Below, one piece after another: positions 8,334-17,210 of a stretch of DNA of 41,477 bases. The translations under genes and the position numbers were made by a program. Positions within the stretch are counted from its first letter, which is position 1; every line of letters begins with the position of its first letter. The notes beneath the pieces were generated by a model, which saw only the letters and a program-made list of their open reading frames with translations, searched no databases and was not told where the DNA came from. Location: positions 1 to 41,477 of the forward strand of contig JBGALL010000006.1 in the NCBI GenBank assembly GCA_044223895.1, given 5' to 3'. The DNA comes from CAKZSU01 sp044223895. GTDB taxonomy: Bacteria; Patescibacteriota; Microgenomatia; UBA10105; UBA927.

Positions 8334-9068
8334 TCAGTAAACTAAATTTTTTATAATACATGCGGTCATATTATCCTTGCTTCCAAAACGTTCAGCTTCA
8401 CCAATAATTTGTTTGCAAGATTGATTACAACTTTCCATGGTATCTAGTGTTTTACTTAAAATTTTTTGCAAATTTTCGGTAGATATGTAATCCGCTACAC
8501 CATCAGATGCTAATAGAAACAGATCATTTGCAAGCAATTGATCTGTATAGAAAAATTCTTTTGGAGCTGTTTTTTGGATACCGATTGCCTTAGTATGATA
8601 TCCGTCTTCATTTCTATCTTTAGGAGTTAAGATATATAGCTTTTTCTCGCGAAGTACATAGGCTGGAGAATCGCCAATACTGTATATATAAAATTGTTTT
8701 TCGCCAAATACAATTATTGTCAGGGTACTTCCTATTCCTTTAGTAGAACCTAATTGTTGGCCTTTCTTAAAAACTGTCCAATTCACTGAGCGCATTATCC
8801 TTCCACCTAATAACTTTTTATCTTTCCAATACGCAAACCGTTGTTTTGCCAGTTGAATAGACCATAAGGCAGAATCAGCAGTTAATTTACCAGCAATATC
8901 ACCGTAAGGAAGCCCGCTCATTCCATCAGCTAATACGAAGGTATTATCATTATCCGTGAGGAAAAAATCTTGTTGTTCAGAACGTTCCCCTAATGCCTGA
9001 TACGAAGCAATACATAAAGAATGAGAAAGGATGGTATGTTTAATTCCTAACGGATCAGGAAGCCTCAT
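8334..9068 (-). CDS. PP2C-family serine/threonine phosphatase
   Basis: A 244-residue soluble PP2C phosphatase without membrane or sensor domains. The metal-binding acids appear in NTFVLADGMSGLP, SIGDSPAYVL, LLASDGVADY and the final GSKDNMTA, the standard order of PP2C motifs. It would remove phosphate from Ser/Thr residues of target proteins; no Hanks-type kinase is visible in this window. Its start overlaps the last 14 nt of the superoxide dismutase gene (the shared bases run from ATGAGG to TCCTGA), and gapN follows after 4 nt. The three genes therefore look like one transcript with coupled translation. The link between antioxidant enzyme and phosphatase is context only. Confidence 0.87.
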   Translation of the reverse strand: MRLPDPLGIKHTILSHSLCIASYQALGERSEQQDFFLTDNDNTFVLADGMSGLPYGDIAGKLTADSALWSIQLAKQRFAYWKDKKLLGGRIMRSVNWTVFKKGQQLGSTKGIGSTLTIIVFGEKQFYIYSIGDSPAYVLREKKLYILTPKDRNEDGYHTKAIGIQKTAPKEFFYTDQLLANDLFLLASDGVADYISTENLQKILSKTLDTMESCNQSCKQIIGEAERFGSKDNMTACIIKNLVY

Positions 9069-9660
9069 ATCGTTTTGCTACGATATCCCAATTTACAACA
9101 TTCCACCAGGCTTTAATATAATCTGGACGGAGGTTTTGATATTTCAAATAATAGGCATGTTCCCATACATCTAATCCTAGGACCACCTGTTTACCATCCA
9201 TTACTGGATTATCTTGATTGGGAGTATCAACAATTTTTACACTTCCATCTGATTCTTTCACTAACCAGACCCAACCACTCCCGAAACGTCCTACACCCTT
9301 TGCTGTGAAATGCTCTTTAAAAGTATTAAAATCTCCGCACTCTTTCTTCAGTGCTTCTAAAAGTTTGCCCGTCGGTTCTTTAGATCCTCCTGGAGTCATC
9401 AAATCCCAAAACAAGGTATGATTATAATGCCCTCCTCCGTTATTTCGAACTTTTGTTCGGATATCCTCAGGGACTTGAGATAAATTTTTCAATACATCCT
9501 CAATAGGTTTATCTAACCACTCGTCTTTACCACCAAGTGCATCGTTAAGATTTTTTACATACGCAGCATGATGTTTATCATGATGAATCTGCATGGTTTT
9601 TTCATCAATATATGGTTCGAGTGCGTTGTAGGCGTAAGGTAAATCTGGAAGAGTAAACAT
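9055..9660 (-). CDS. sodA: Fe/Mn superoxide dismutase
   Basis: A 201-residue cytosolic superoxide dismutase that converts superoxide to oxygen and hydrogen peroxide. The four metal ligands are His26 (QIHHDKHH), His81 (HYNHTLFW), Asp164 and His168 (LDVWEHAYY). The GGGHYNHTLFW segment and the Gln in TPNQDNP look more like the manganese form, but metal use cannot be settled from sequence. The start is supported by AAGGAGG about 6 nt upstream. First gene of the cluster with PP2C and gapN. No catalase or peroxidase gene is visible nearby to handle the peroxide. Confidence 0.95.
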   Translation of the reverse strand: MFTLPDLPYAYNALEPYIDEKTMQIHHDKHHAAYVKNLNDALGGKDEWLDKPIEDVLKNLSQVPEDIRTKVRNNGGGHYNHTLFWDLMTPGGSKEPTGKLLEALKKECGDFNTFKEHFTAKGVGRFGSGWVWLVKESDGSVKIVDTPNQDNPVMDGKQVVLGLDVWEHAYYLKYQNLRPDYIKAWWNVVNWDIVAKRYEAS

Positions 9661-9686
9661 AGTAGCCTCCTTGTGAATACACGTAC

Positions 9687-9713
9687 TTTATAGAACTTTT
9701 GTAAGAATGGCAA
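9687..9713 (-). promoter_or_regulatory. Possible promoter of the sod cluster
   Basis: Read on the minus strand: TTGCCA (9713-9708), 15-nt spacer, TATAAA (9692-9687). The short spacer makes this a weak call, though position and orientation fit the superoxide dismutase gene starting at 9660. Confidence 0.35.
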
Positions 9714-9726
9714 GGTGAACAATGAC

Positions 9727-12090
9727 TTAAGCAGTATTTCCGTAAGCGGTAGAAACTTGTTGCGCACCATCGGTTATAATCCGTATAACTTCATTTTGAT
9801 CATTAGCCATATATTTACGTAATTCAGAAATATTTCTTACCCCTATGTCAGCCAGCATCTTTGATGCATCACTTAAAAGTTCGTTGATCCAAAATGCCAT
9901 AGACCCTCCAGCTTTCCGTTCATCATACATAAATCCTGGTTTTCCTTCAGTATAAATTCTTCCAGCTAAATTAGTTCGCTTTTTTCTTATTTCTTCGTCC
10001 ACCGATTCAATAATAGCTGTTTCTGAACTCGCACTACCAGGATATGGTTGTACATATTTTTCCTTTTTCAATTCTCTAACATAGATATCACCAGCAGGAC
10101 TTTCAATTGTGCCATGAACAATTCTGTTGTTATAAAGTACTCCATCTATTCCTAAAATAAGGGCTGAACTGATATTTGTTCCAATTCCACCTTCTATTAA
10201 AATAGTGGTGTTATTGTAGTCTGCATCAGTTACCACTTCATAGGCTTCTTCAACTGTCGTTATTGCCATATGATTCTCACCAGAAGTACATTGACGACCT
10301 CCCCCATGCCCATAAATTAAGGCATCAACTCGAATATCTTCACTCATTAACTTTTTCGCTAATGCCTTATCTGAGATTTGACCAGCGAAAATTTCAATAT
10401 CATCTCCAAATTCTTCACGCAACAAACGTGCGGTTTCAACCATACGAGGATCAGTTCCAATCGTATAAATTCTGAATAGTTTTATACCACCTTCGTGATA
10501 TAAACGACGAGCTTCCTCTAACGTTTGTTGAGGATTTTCAACACCGAGCGAAGCTCCTATATTTCTGAATGCTCGTTCTTTCCATACGGTTGGTATTTCT
10601 ATGTCTTTTATCGTTTGTTGTGCCTCTTGAGCCAACTTTATTTGCAAATCAATATCACCGGCATATCGACTGTTTCGAGGAATAAACGATACCATATGTC
10701 CAAGGGCAGACATTACTAATTCATCTTTGCTACCGGTTGTAACAGGCATTGATCCACCACCAATCGGTCTACGATAGTATTTACCTATTTTATTTAACAA
10801 GTAGTCAGAAACGTCTGGACGTCTACTGGTTAATTGGTCAGCAGACTTTTTCCTATAGGCAACCTCATCCCAGGAAATAGTTTTTGTTGCCTGCCATTGA
10901 GAAAGCAGTTTATCTTTAAGTGATTTGGGAGCAAACCTTCCCATACCGAAGATTAATTTTCTCGCTAATGACTGTTTTACACCGATGGCATCCTCGATAG
11001 ATTGATGACGTCGGTTTGGGCGTAAAGAAATAGTATCGATTCCCTGTTCTAATCTGTCGATTGCGTTGTGAATTTTTTCATTTTGATTATGTTTAAAAAA
11101 CTCAACACGTTGTGCTAAGGCAAGTTTTCTACGCTCAGGGCCCATTTGAAACAGAAAAGGTTCTCCATTGGGAGACAGCATAACTCGAGAACGGCTTATA
11201 TTCGTTAGAAGTAGACCTAAACTTGGAGACTCTGGGTTAATAGTATACCGGACGTAGTAAGAAACTCCGTTTTCATCTCTCTGTTCTATTCGTTGAATAG
11301 GCCAATATTTTTCTGCCTTTAGTTCATTATTTTGTTCATTGCCAACCAAAGATTCTAATGAATATGCAAACTGGAGAGCCGCTTTATCAGTTGAATCTCC
11401 AGATAGCAATTCGTTTATTCGTATTCGAGATATTTCTTCAGAATCAGGCTCCAACATTTGGAAAACATAATGTCCTAGAGGAAAGGGCTCATGCAGTATT
11501 TTTTCTAATCCCATCCTTCTCATTGAGAATGCATCTTTTTCACTGTCATCCATTTCTGCAAAAGTCTTTTCTGAACCATTTGGTATAAAAAAGTCATCCC
11601 ATTTGAAACCATTTGATCCTCTTAATTCTGCAGATATAGTACCTTCTACTTTTCCAATCCGTAGATGTACTTCTTTCCCATCAAAGACTGCATAGGTAGC
11701 TCTAGCAATTGCTCTTCTATCTGCTCCCAACATCTCACAGATAATTTTTCGGGATTCAGGACTATTTCCCCACGTATTTACATACGGAGACGGTAATAAA
11801 TGTTCCAAGGCTGGAATTTGTACAGAAACATCTTCAACGATGACTGGGGAATATCCATTCTCTTTCCAGGCTGATATAGCCTTCTTCTTTGCAACTTCTA
11901 GAGGATCAGTTGACTGAACTTCATCAACGTTAAGATCATCAGCAGTAAAAATTACGTTATTTTCACCTAAAATTCTAACAACTTCTCTTCGTTTATCAGG
12001 ACTATGGGTGGAAAAGATATTTTTATCAAAGTATCCTTCTCCATTCACAGAATTAATTACGACTGGTTCGTTTTCTGGATTTCTGGCCAT
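9727..12090 (-). CDS. Fusion of an ITPase/HAM1-like domain with an IMPDH/GMP-reductase-like barrel
   Basis: A 787-residue soluble protein with three parts. Residues about 22-200 resemble the HAM1/ITPase family that hydrolyses ITP, dITP and XTP: STHSPDKRREV, VEDVSVQIPAL, LRGSNGFKWDDFFIPNG and SEKDAFSMRR fall in the expected order. Residues about 200-440 are not recognised. Residues about 440-765 resemble the IMPDH/GMP reductase barrel: GGGSMPVTTGS, a catalytic-type Cys601 in GHGGGRQCTSGE, the phosphate-loop segment LIEGGIGTN, ESPAGD, a PYPGSASS loop where IMPDH has YRGMGS, and a final EG-x-GG segment. Both outer domains act on inosine/xanthine nucleotides, so it may link clearing of noncanonical NTPs with IMP or GMP interconversion. 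The genuine guaB lies about 3.5 kb away. Start context is weak; reaction and direction are inference. Confidence 0.75.
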   Translation of the reverse strand: MARNPENEPVVINSVNGEGYFDKNIFSTHSPDKRREVVRILGENNVIFTADDLNVDEVQSTDPLEVAKKKAISAWKENGYSPVIVEDVSVQIPALEHLLPSPYVNTWGNSPESRKIICEMLGADRRAIARATYAVFDGKEVHLRIGKVEGTISAELRGSNGFKWDDFFIPNGSEKTFAEMDDSEKDAFSMRRMGLEKILHEPFPLGHYVFQMLEPDSEEISRIRINELLSGDSTDKAALQFAYSLESLVGNEQNNELKAEKYWPIQRIEQRDENGVSYYVRYTINPESPSLGLLLTNISRSRVMLSPNGEPFLFQMGPERRKLALAQRVEFFKHNQNEKIHNAIDRLEQGIDTISLRPNRRHQSIEDAIGVKQSLARKLIFGMGRFAPKSLKDKLLSQWQATKTISWDEVAYRKKSADQLTSRRPDVSDYLLNKIGKYYRRPIGGGSMPVTTGSKDELVMSALGHMVSFIPRNSRYAGDIDLQIKLAQEAQQTIKDIEIPTVWKERAFRNIGASLGVENPQQTLEEARRLYHEGGIKLFRIYTIGTDPRMVETARLLREEFGDDIEIFAGQISDKALAKKLMSEDIRVDALIYGHGGGRQCTSGENHMAITTVEEAYEVVTDADYNNTTILIEGGIGTNISSALILGIDGVLYNNRIVHGTIESPAGDIYVRELKKEKYVQPYPGSASSETAIIESVDEEIRKKRTNLAGRIYTEGKPGFMYDERKAGGSMAFWINELLSDASKMLADIGVRNISELRKYMANDQNEVIRIITDGAQQVSTAYGNTA

Positions 12091-12197
12091 AACTTACCGG
12101 CATTCTACTTCTATATATATAAGAAGTAAATAAGTTAAAAGAATCTTAAAACCGCAAGATAATCCAGCCTCAACAAGAAAAAAAATCCCTTCTGGGG

Positions 12198-12209
12198 TAT
12201 AATTCCCGT
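12198..12209 (+). promoter_or_regulatory. Leaderless -10 box of the first penicillin-binding protein gene
   Basis: TATAAT at 12198-12203 ends 6 nt before the ATG at 12210, so transcription should start at or next to the start codon. No good -35 box and no Shine-Dalgarno is seen. Confidence 0.55.
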
Positions 12210-14585
12210 ATGGGGAAATCATCACGCAAAAAAAGACGAGAAGAGCGATTGGTCCTTCCTTTGCCAAAGAAACAGCCAGTTGTAGAACCAGATATTAGTG
12301 CTTCGGAAATGCACCCTGTTTCTACTATGCGCGAAGAAGTTCTTCATACGGATTCTCCAGAACATCATTGGCGGAAAAAGTTATCTCCATTTTCCTTTTT
12401 TCCTCATTGGGGAAGGAAAAAGAAAGCCGCAGCTTCACTGGTATTGGTAGTTTGTGTAGCCTGTGCAGTATTATTTACAGCAATCTATGCTTTTATCCTT
12501 AAAGATCTTCCCTCCCCTACAAAGCTCGGAGAATATGATGTACCTCTTTCCAGTAAAATTTATGATCGAAACGGGACACTATTGTTTGATATTTTTACCG
12601 ATCAGAATAGGACTTCGGTTCCATTGTCAGATATCCCTAAATCATTGCAACAAGCGACAATATCTATAGAAGATAAGAACTTTTATCACCATCAAGGAAT
12701 CAACCCTGTAGGAGGAATTCTCCGCGCTGCCTTAGCTACTGTTACCGGAAAACAATTACAAGGCGGTTCAACTATTACTCAACAATTAGTCAAAGGAGCA
12801 TTATTAACTTCTGATCGAACCGTTCAAAGGAAAATTCGGGAAATAATTCTAGCAGTGCTCGTAGAAACTAAATTTTCTAAAGACAAAATTTTGGAAATGT
12901 ACCTAAACCAAGTACCATACGGGGGAACTGCGTGGGGTGTTGAATCAGCTGCAGAAAAATATTTTGGAAAACAAGTAAAAGATCTTGATCTAGCCGAATC
13001 TTCCTTACTAGCTGGACTACCTCAAGCTCCTTCCCTCTATTCTCCTTCTGGAGCTCATCCTGAATATGCAAAAGAACGACAAAAAGAAGTACTTCACCGT
13101 ATGGTTGAAGATGGGTATATATCTAACGAAGAAGCAGACAAAGCTACAGCAGAAGAACTGCAATATAAACAAGCTACTAATATTAAAGCACCTCACTTTG
13201 TGATGTATGTTAAACAGCTACTTGAGGAGAAATATGGAGAAGCCTTAGTCGAACGAGGTGGATTACGAGTTACCACTACGTTAGATATTGATTTACAAGA
13301 ATATGCTCAAGCTACGGTAGCTTCTGAAGTTAAAGGCTTAGAAAAATTACGGGTAGGTAACGGGGCCGCCTTAATTACCAAACCATCTACCGGTGAAATT
13401 TTAGCAATGGTTGGAAGTGCAGATTATTTTGCATCGGGATCTGGAAATTTCAATGTTACTACCGCCATGAGGCAACCAGGTTCTTCTATAAAACCTATTA
13501 ACTATGCTATCGGTATTGATCGTCATATTGTCACCCCTGGAACTATGTTTTTGGATATTCCGACTTGCTTTGGATCAGATTCCAGTCAACCAAGTTATTG
13601 CCCCCGAAATTACGATGGCCAATTTCGTGGGCCTATCCAACTACGATTTGCCTTAGGAAATTCTCTCAATATTCCTGCGGTAAAAATGATGAAACTTAAT
13701 ACCGTGAAAGAATTCGTCGCCTCAGCTAGTGCTTTTGGACTGGACCCTATTAGTGATCCAACCAAATATGGGTTATCTCTTACTCTGGGTGGAGGCGAAG
13801 TACGGATGATAGATATGGCAGAAGCTTTTAGCGTTTTTGCAAATGCCGGTATTCGAAGAGATTTAGTAGCTATCTTAAAAGTAGTAGATAAAAACGGAAA
13901 AACCCTAGAAGAATTTAAAGACGAAAATTTGAACAAAGATCCACCATCTCAATTACTTATTCATGGTGATCGGGTAATTACACCTGAAACTGCCTTTCTT
14001 ATCTCTCATATGTTACTTGATAATAATGCCCGCACAATGGAATTCGGACCTAATTCAAGTTTGGTAGTTCCCGGAAAAGCTGTTTCTGTCAAAACTGGGA
14101 CAACCAATGATTTACGTGATAACTGGACAATTGGATTTACTCCTCAATATTTGGTAGCAACTTGGGTGGGTAATAATGATTTTTCTTCAATGAACCAATC
14201 CTTGGTGTCAGGTATCACGGGTGCAGCTCCTATCTGGAATAAGTTAATGAGGAAAGTGTTACAAGATAAACCCGATATTTGGCCAAAACAACCAGAAGGA
14301 GTTATCGGCACCCAAATTTGTGCTGTTACAGGGCTACTTCCGCCAAATGACGAAGGTGACCGAGGATGTCCAACCAGATTTGAGTATTTTATTAAAGGAA
14401 CAGTACCAACGGAAAGGGAAAATCTTCAACAAAACGTACTTATTGATAAAGACACAAGTGACATTGCCGCGCCAGATAAAACTGATAATGTTGAAATGCA
14501 GGGTCATCAAGTAGTTCACGATAAATTTACCAATTATTGTCTTGATTGTGCCCACGATAAAAGTAAACCTTCTTTTATAAAGTAA
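12210..14585 (+). CDS. Class A penicillin-binding protein (glycosyltransferase/transpeptidase)
   Basis: A 791-residue bifunctional peptidoglycan synthase. A basic cytoplasmic N-terminus (GKSSRKKRREER) leads to a single membrane segment at about residues 74-97. The GT51 domain has catalytic Glu154 in SIEDKNFYHH, then GGSTITQQL and RKIREI. The transpeptidase has Ser425 of SxxK (GSSIKP), S485-x-N487 (GNSLN) and KTG at 628-630. The C-terminal tail after about 700 carries Cys pairs (ICAVTG, GDRGCP and CLDC) that may form disulfides outside the cell. A close paralogue follows 128 bp downstream on the same strand, with its own promoter. Confidence 0.95.
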   Translation: MGKSSRKKRREERLVLPLPKKQPVVEPDISASEMHPVSTMREEVLHTDSPEHHWRKKLSPFSFFPHWGRKKKAAASLVLVVCVACAVLFTAIYAFILKDLPSPTKLGEYDVPLSSKIYDRNGTLLFDIFTDQNRTSVPLSDIPKSLQQATISIEDKNFYHHQGINPVGGILRAALATVTGKQLQGGSTITQQLVKGALLTSDRTVQRKIREIILAVLVETKFSKDKILEMYLNQVPYGGTAWGVESAAEKYFGKQVKDLDLAESSLLAGLPQAPSLYSPSGAHPEYAKERQKEVLHRMVEDGYISNEEADKATAEELQYKQATNIKAPHFVMYVKQLLEEKYGEALVERGGLRVTTTLDIDLQEYAQATVASEVKGLEKLRVGNGAALITKPSTGEILAMVGSADYFASGSGNFNVTTAMRQPGSSIKPINYAIGIDRHIVTPGTMFLDIPTCFGSDSSQPSYCPRNYDGQFRGPIQLRFALGNSLNIPAVKMMKLNTVKEFVASASAFGLDPISDPTKYGLSLTLGGGEVRMIDMAEAFSVFANAGIRRDLVAILKVVDKNGKTLEEFKDENLNKDPPSQLLIHGDRVITPETAFLISHMLLDNNARTMEFGPNSSLVVPGKAVSVKTGTTNDLRDNWTIGFTPQYLVATWVGNNDFSSMNQSLVSGITGAAPIWNKLMRKVLQDKPDIWPKQPEGVIGTQICAVTGLLPPNDEGDRGCPTRFEYFIKGTVPTERENLQQNVLIDKDTSDIAAPDKTDNVEMQGHQVVHDKFTNYCLDCAHDKSKPSFIK

Positions 14586-14674
14586 ATAAGGATTAAGGTT
14601 AACAATTAAAACCACTTTCTGATTTTTCACGCTAGATATTACACTCTTAATCACTTTTGCGGTAATCCTGCGTC

Positions 14675-14713
14675 TTGTCTGGAAGCCTCAAACTATGATA
14701 TAAGGCTTGAGGT
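14675..14713 (+). promoter_or_regulatory. Promoter of the second penicillin-binding protein gene with inverted repeat
   Basis: TTGTCT (14675-14680), 18-nt spacer, TATAAG (14699-14704), ATG at 14714. The predicted transcript start is about 3 nt from the ATG. The repeat AAGCCT / AGGCTT brackets the -10 region and overlaps a second repeat CCTCAA / TTGAGG, so an operator or short hairpin is possible. Confidence 0.5.
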
Positions 14714-17152
14714 ATGGCCCGTAAGAACAAGCAAAAGAAAAACATTTCATATCAAACTACTCCCCTTCCATATACTTCTTTTCCCCGTTTCATTATTTTT
14801 GTTTTAGGAGTAATCGGAGCCACTATATTATCGCCATTTAAATTATTGTGGAGGAAGCGCTTTTTATTTCTCAGATACCTCATCATCGCTTGGAGAACAG
14901 CGCGATACTCAATCCAATTGTTTTTTCGGATTATTCGTGTTCAAATTGCCCTGGTAGTTTTATTGATTAGGTTTTTACTGAGTAAAATACTTACTAAAAT
15001 TTCAATACTTCCTAACAAAACTCTTCCCAGACAAAAAGTTATATTTCTTGCACCACAAGTCAAAAAACGTCCCTACTTTTTTTCTGTCAAGAAACCACAT
15101 TTCTTTCTTAGGAAACGTCAGCAACAATATCAACCGATCCCACACCGCCCTAAAATCCCATTATTTGCTCGATTTATATATATTACTTTTGGCGGAGCCA
15201 TCGTATTTTTTCTGGCAGTTATACCCTTGAGTTTGTACACAATAGTTAAGGCTTTACCAAACCCAGAATTATTAAAAACCCGCGATATACCAGTCACTAC
15301 TAAAATTTTTGATCGACGAGGTGTGTTGTTATATGAAATTTATTCTGATGAAAATAGAACCCCTCTTCCTTTATCAGAAATACCTGACTTTATTAAAAAT
15401 GCGACCATTTCTATTGAAGATAAAAATTTTTATCACCATAATGGATTTTCTATTTCTGGTATCACTCGTGCAGCCTGGGAAACACTTTTCCATAAACAAA
15501 TTCAAGGCGGTTCAACTATTACCCAACAACTTATTAAATCCACATTATTGAATTCAGAAATATCTTTAAATAGAAAGCTAAAAGAGTTGATTTTGGCATT
15601 TTGGGCGGAACAACTCTATACCAAAAACCAAATTCTGGAAATGTATCTCAATCAAGTTTCTTATGGAGGTACAGCTTGGGGAATCGAGTCAGCCAGCCAA
15701 ACCTATTTCGGAATCTCTGCAAAAAAGGTCTCACTTGGTCAAGCTGCATTTCTAGCTGGTTTACCTCAAGCTCCTTCAGAATATTCACCATTTTCTGGTA
15801 ACAAAGAAGAAGCTATTCAGCGACAGCATGAAGTTCTTCGGAGAATGCTCGAAGATGGATACATAACCCAGGAAGAAGCACAAAAAGCCAAGGATGAAGA
15901 TCTGACTTTTGCTTCTCCAAGAACACCTATTAAAGCCCCACATTTTGTGTGGTATGTCAAAGAATATTTAGAAAGAAAATTTGGACAACACATGGTAGAA
16001 AAAGGCGGACTTCAGGTAACAACTACATTAGACATTCCTCTTCAGGAAAAAGTACAAGCACTTGTAGCTTCTCATGTTTCCTCATTAGCGCCATTACAGG
16101 TTGGCAACGGAGCTGCCCTAGTAACAGACCCAAAAACAGGTGATATTTTAGTTATGGTAGGAAGTAAAGACTATTTTGATACGACTCATGATGGAAATGT
16201 GAATGTAACTACTTCGTTGAGACAACCTGGTTCGAGTATAAAAGTAATTACCTATGCTGATGCTATTGAGAATAAAAGTGTTACCGCAACGAGTTTACTT
16301 GAAGATCTTCCGGTATCCTACCCAGTTATTGGACAACCTGCTTACACTCCCGTAAATTATGATGGACGATTCCATGGGTGGGTACCTTTGAGGCTAGCCT
16401 TAGCTAACTCATATAATATACCTGCAGTTCGGTTGTTAAACATGATTGGGGTTGATGCCATGATAACTAAAGCTCGAGACATGGGAATTGACACCTGGAC
16501 AGAGAGGAATAGATTTGGATTATCTTTAACCTTAGGTGGTGGTGAAGTGAGAATGACAGATATGGCCGAAGTATATGGTACGTTAGCAAATTTGGGAAAT
16601 CGTGTAGATTTGAATCCAATTCTATCTATAACCGATTATACAGGCCATCCAGTGGATAAAACACCACCCTCTATCTTTAGAGCCTTAACGTCAGAAACTT
16701 CTTGGATAATTGGCAATATACTTAACGATAATTGGGCTAGATCTCAAGCCTTTGGCCCCAACTCACAATTAGTAATCCCAGGGAAAACAGTCTCGGTAAA
16801 AACTGGTACTACCAATGATAAGAGAGATAACTGGACCATTGGCTACACTCCTTCATATGTAGTTACCGTCTGGGTCGGAAATAACGATAACACCCCAATG
16901 AACCCATATTTGACTTCAGGAGTAACCGGGGCTGCTCCAATCTGGCACGATATTATGGTGGAACTTCTCAAAGATAAACCAGACGAAGTTGTCTCAAAAC
17001 CTGACGGTGTCGTGAGTTTGCCCTGCTATGGAAATAAAACTGAATATTTTATAAGAGGAACTGAACCTCGAGATAATAAATGCGGGTTTATTCCTACTAT
17101 TTCGCCATCTCCAGCAATTAAACAGGCTCAAATCCCACCTCGCATTAATTAA
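14714..17152 (+). CDS. Class A penicillin-binding protein with extended hydrophobic N-terminus
   Basis: An 812-residue paralogue of the preceding gene. The GT51 domain has Glu235 in SIEDKNFYHH, GGSTITQQL and RKLKEL. The transpeptidase has the SxxK serine in PGSSIKV (about residue 506), an SxN in NSYNIPA and KTG in VSVKTGTTND near residue 700. It differs in its first 180 residues, which carry two extra hydrophobic, Arg-rich stretches (about 24-44 and 66-92) before the usual membrane anchor near 152-178. The tail ends with CYGNKTEYF and NKCGF, a Cys pair as in its neighbour. The two enzymes probably act in different complexes or at different times, but nothing in the sequence says which. Confidence 0.94.
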   Translation: MARKNKQKKNISYQTTPLPYTSFPRFIIFVLGVIGATILSPFKLLWRKRFLFLRYLIIAWRTARYSIQLFFRIIRVQIALVVLLIRFLLSKILTKISILPNKTLPRQKVIFLAPQVKKRPYFFSVKKPHFFLRKRQQQYQPIPHRPKIPLFARFIYITFGGAIVFFLAVIPLSLYTIVKALPNPELLKTRDIPVTTKIFDRRGVLLYEIYSDENRTPLPLSEIPDFIKNATISIEDKNFYHHNGFSISGITRAAWETLFHKQIQGGSTITQQLIKSTLLNSEISLNRKLKELILAFWAEQLYTKNQILEMYLNQVSYGGTAWGIESASQTYFGISAKKVSLGQAAFLAGLPQAPSEYSPFSGNKEEAIQRQHEVLRRMLEDGYITQEEAQKAKDEDLTFASPRTPIKAPHFVWYVKEYLERKFGQHMVEKGGLQVTTTLDIPLQEKVQALVASHVSSLAPLQVGNGAALVTDPKTGDILVMVGSKDYFDTTHDGNVNVTTSLRQPGSSIKVITYADAIENKSVTATSLLEDLPVSYPVIGQPAYTPVNYDGRFHGWVPLRLALANSYNIPAVRLLNMIGVDAMITKARDMGIDTWTERNRFGLSLTLGGGEVRMTDMAEVYGTLANLGNRVDLNPILSITDYTGHPVDKTPPSIFRALTSETSWIIGNILNDNWARSQAFGPNSQLVIPGKTVSVKTGTTNDKRDNWTIGYTPSYVVTVWVGNNDNTPMNPYLTSGVTGAAPIWHDIMVELLKDKPDEVVSKPDGVVSLPCYGNKTEYFIRGTEPRDNKCGFIPTISPSPAIKQAQIPPRIN

Positions 17153-17193
17153 TTGAGCTCAATAATTTTGTTACTTTTAATTCAATCTTTGAA

Positions 17194-17210
17194 TGATACA
17201 ATAGCAAAAT
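17194..17210 (+). promoter_or_regulatory. Extended -10 promoter, leaderless
   Basis: TGATACAAT (TGn plus TACAAT at 17197-17202) lies 8 nt before the ATG at 17211. No -35 box or Shine-Dalgarno is visible. Confidence 0.5.
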
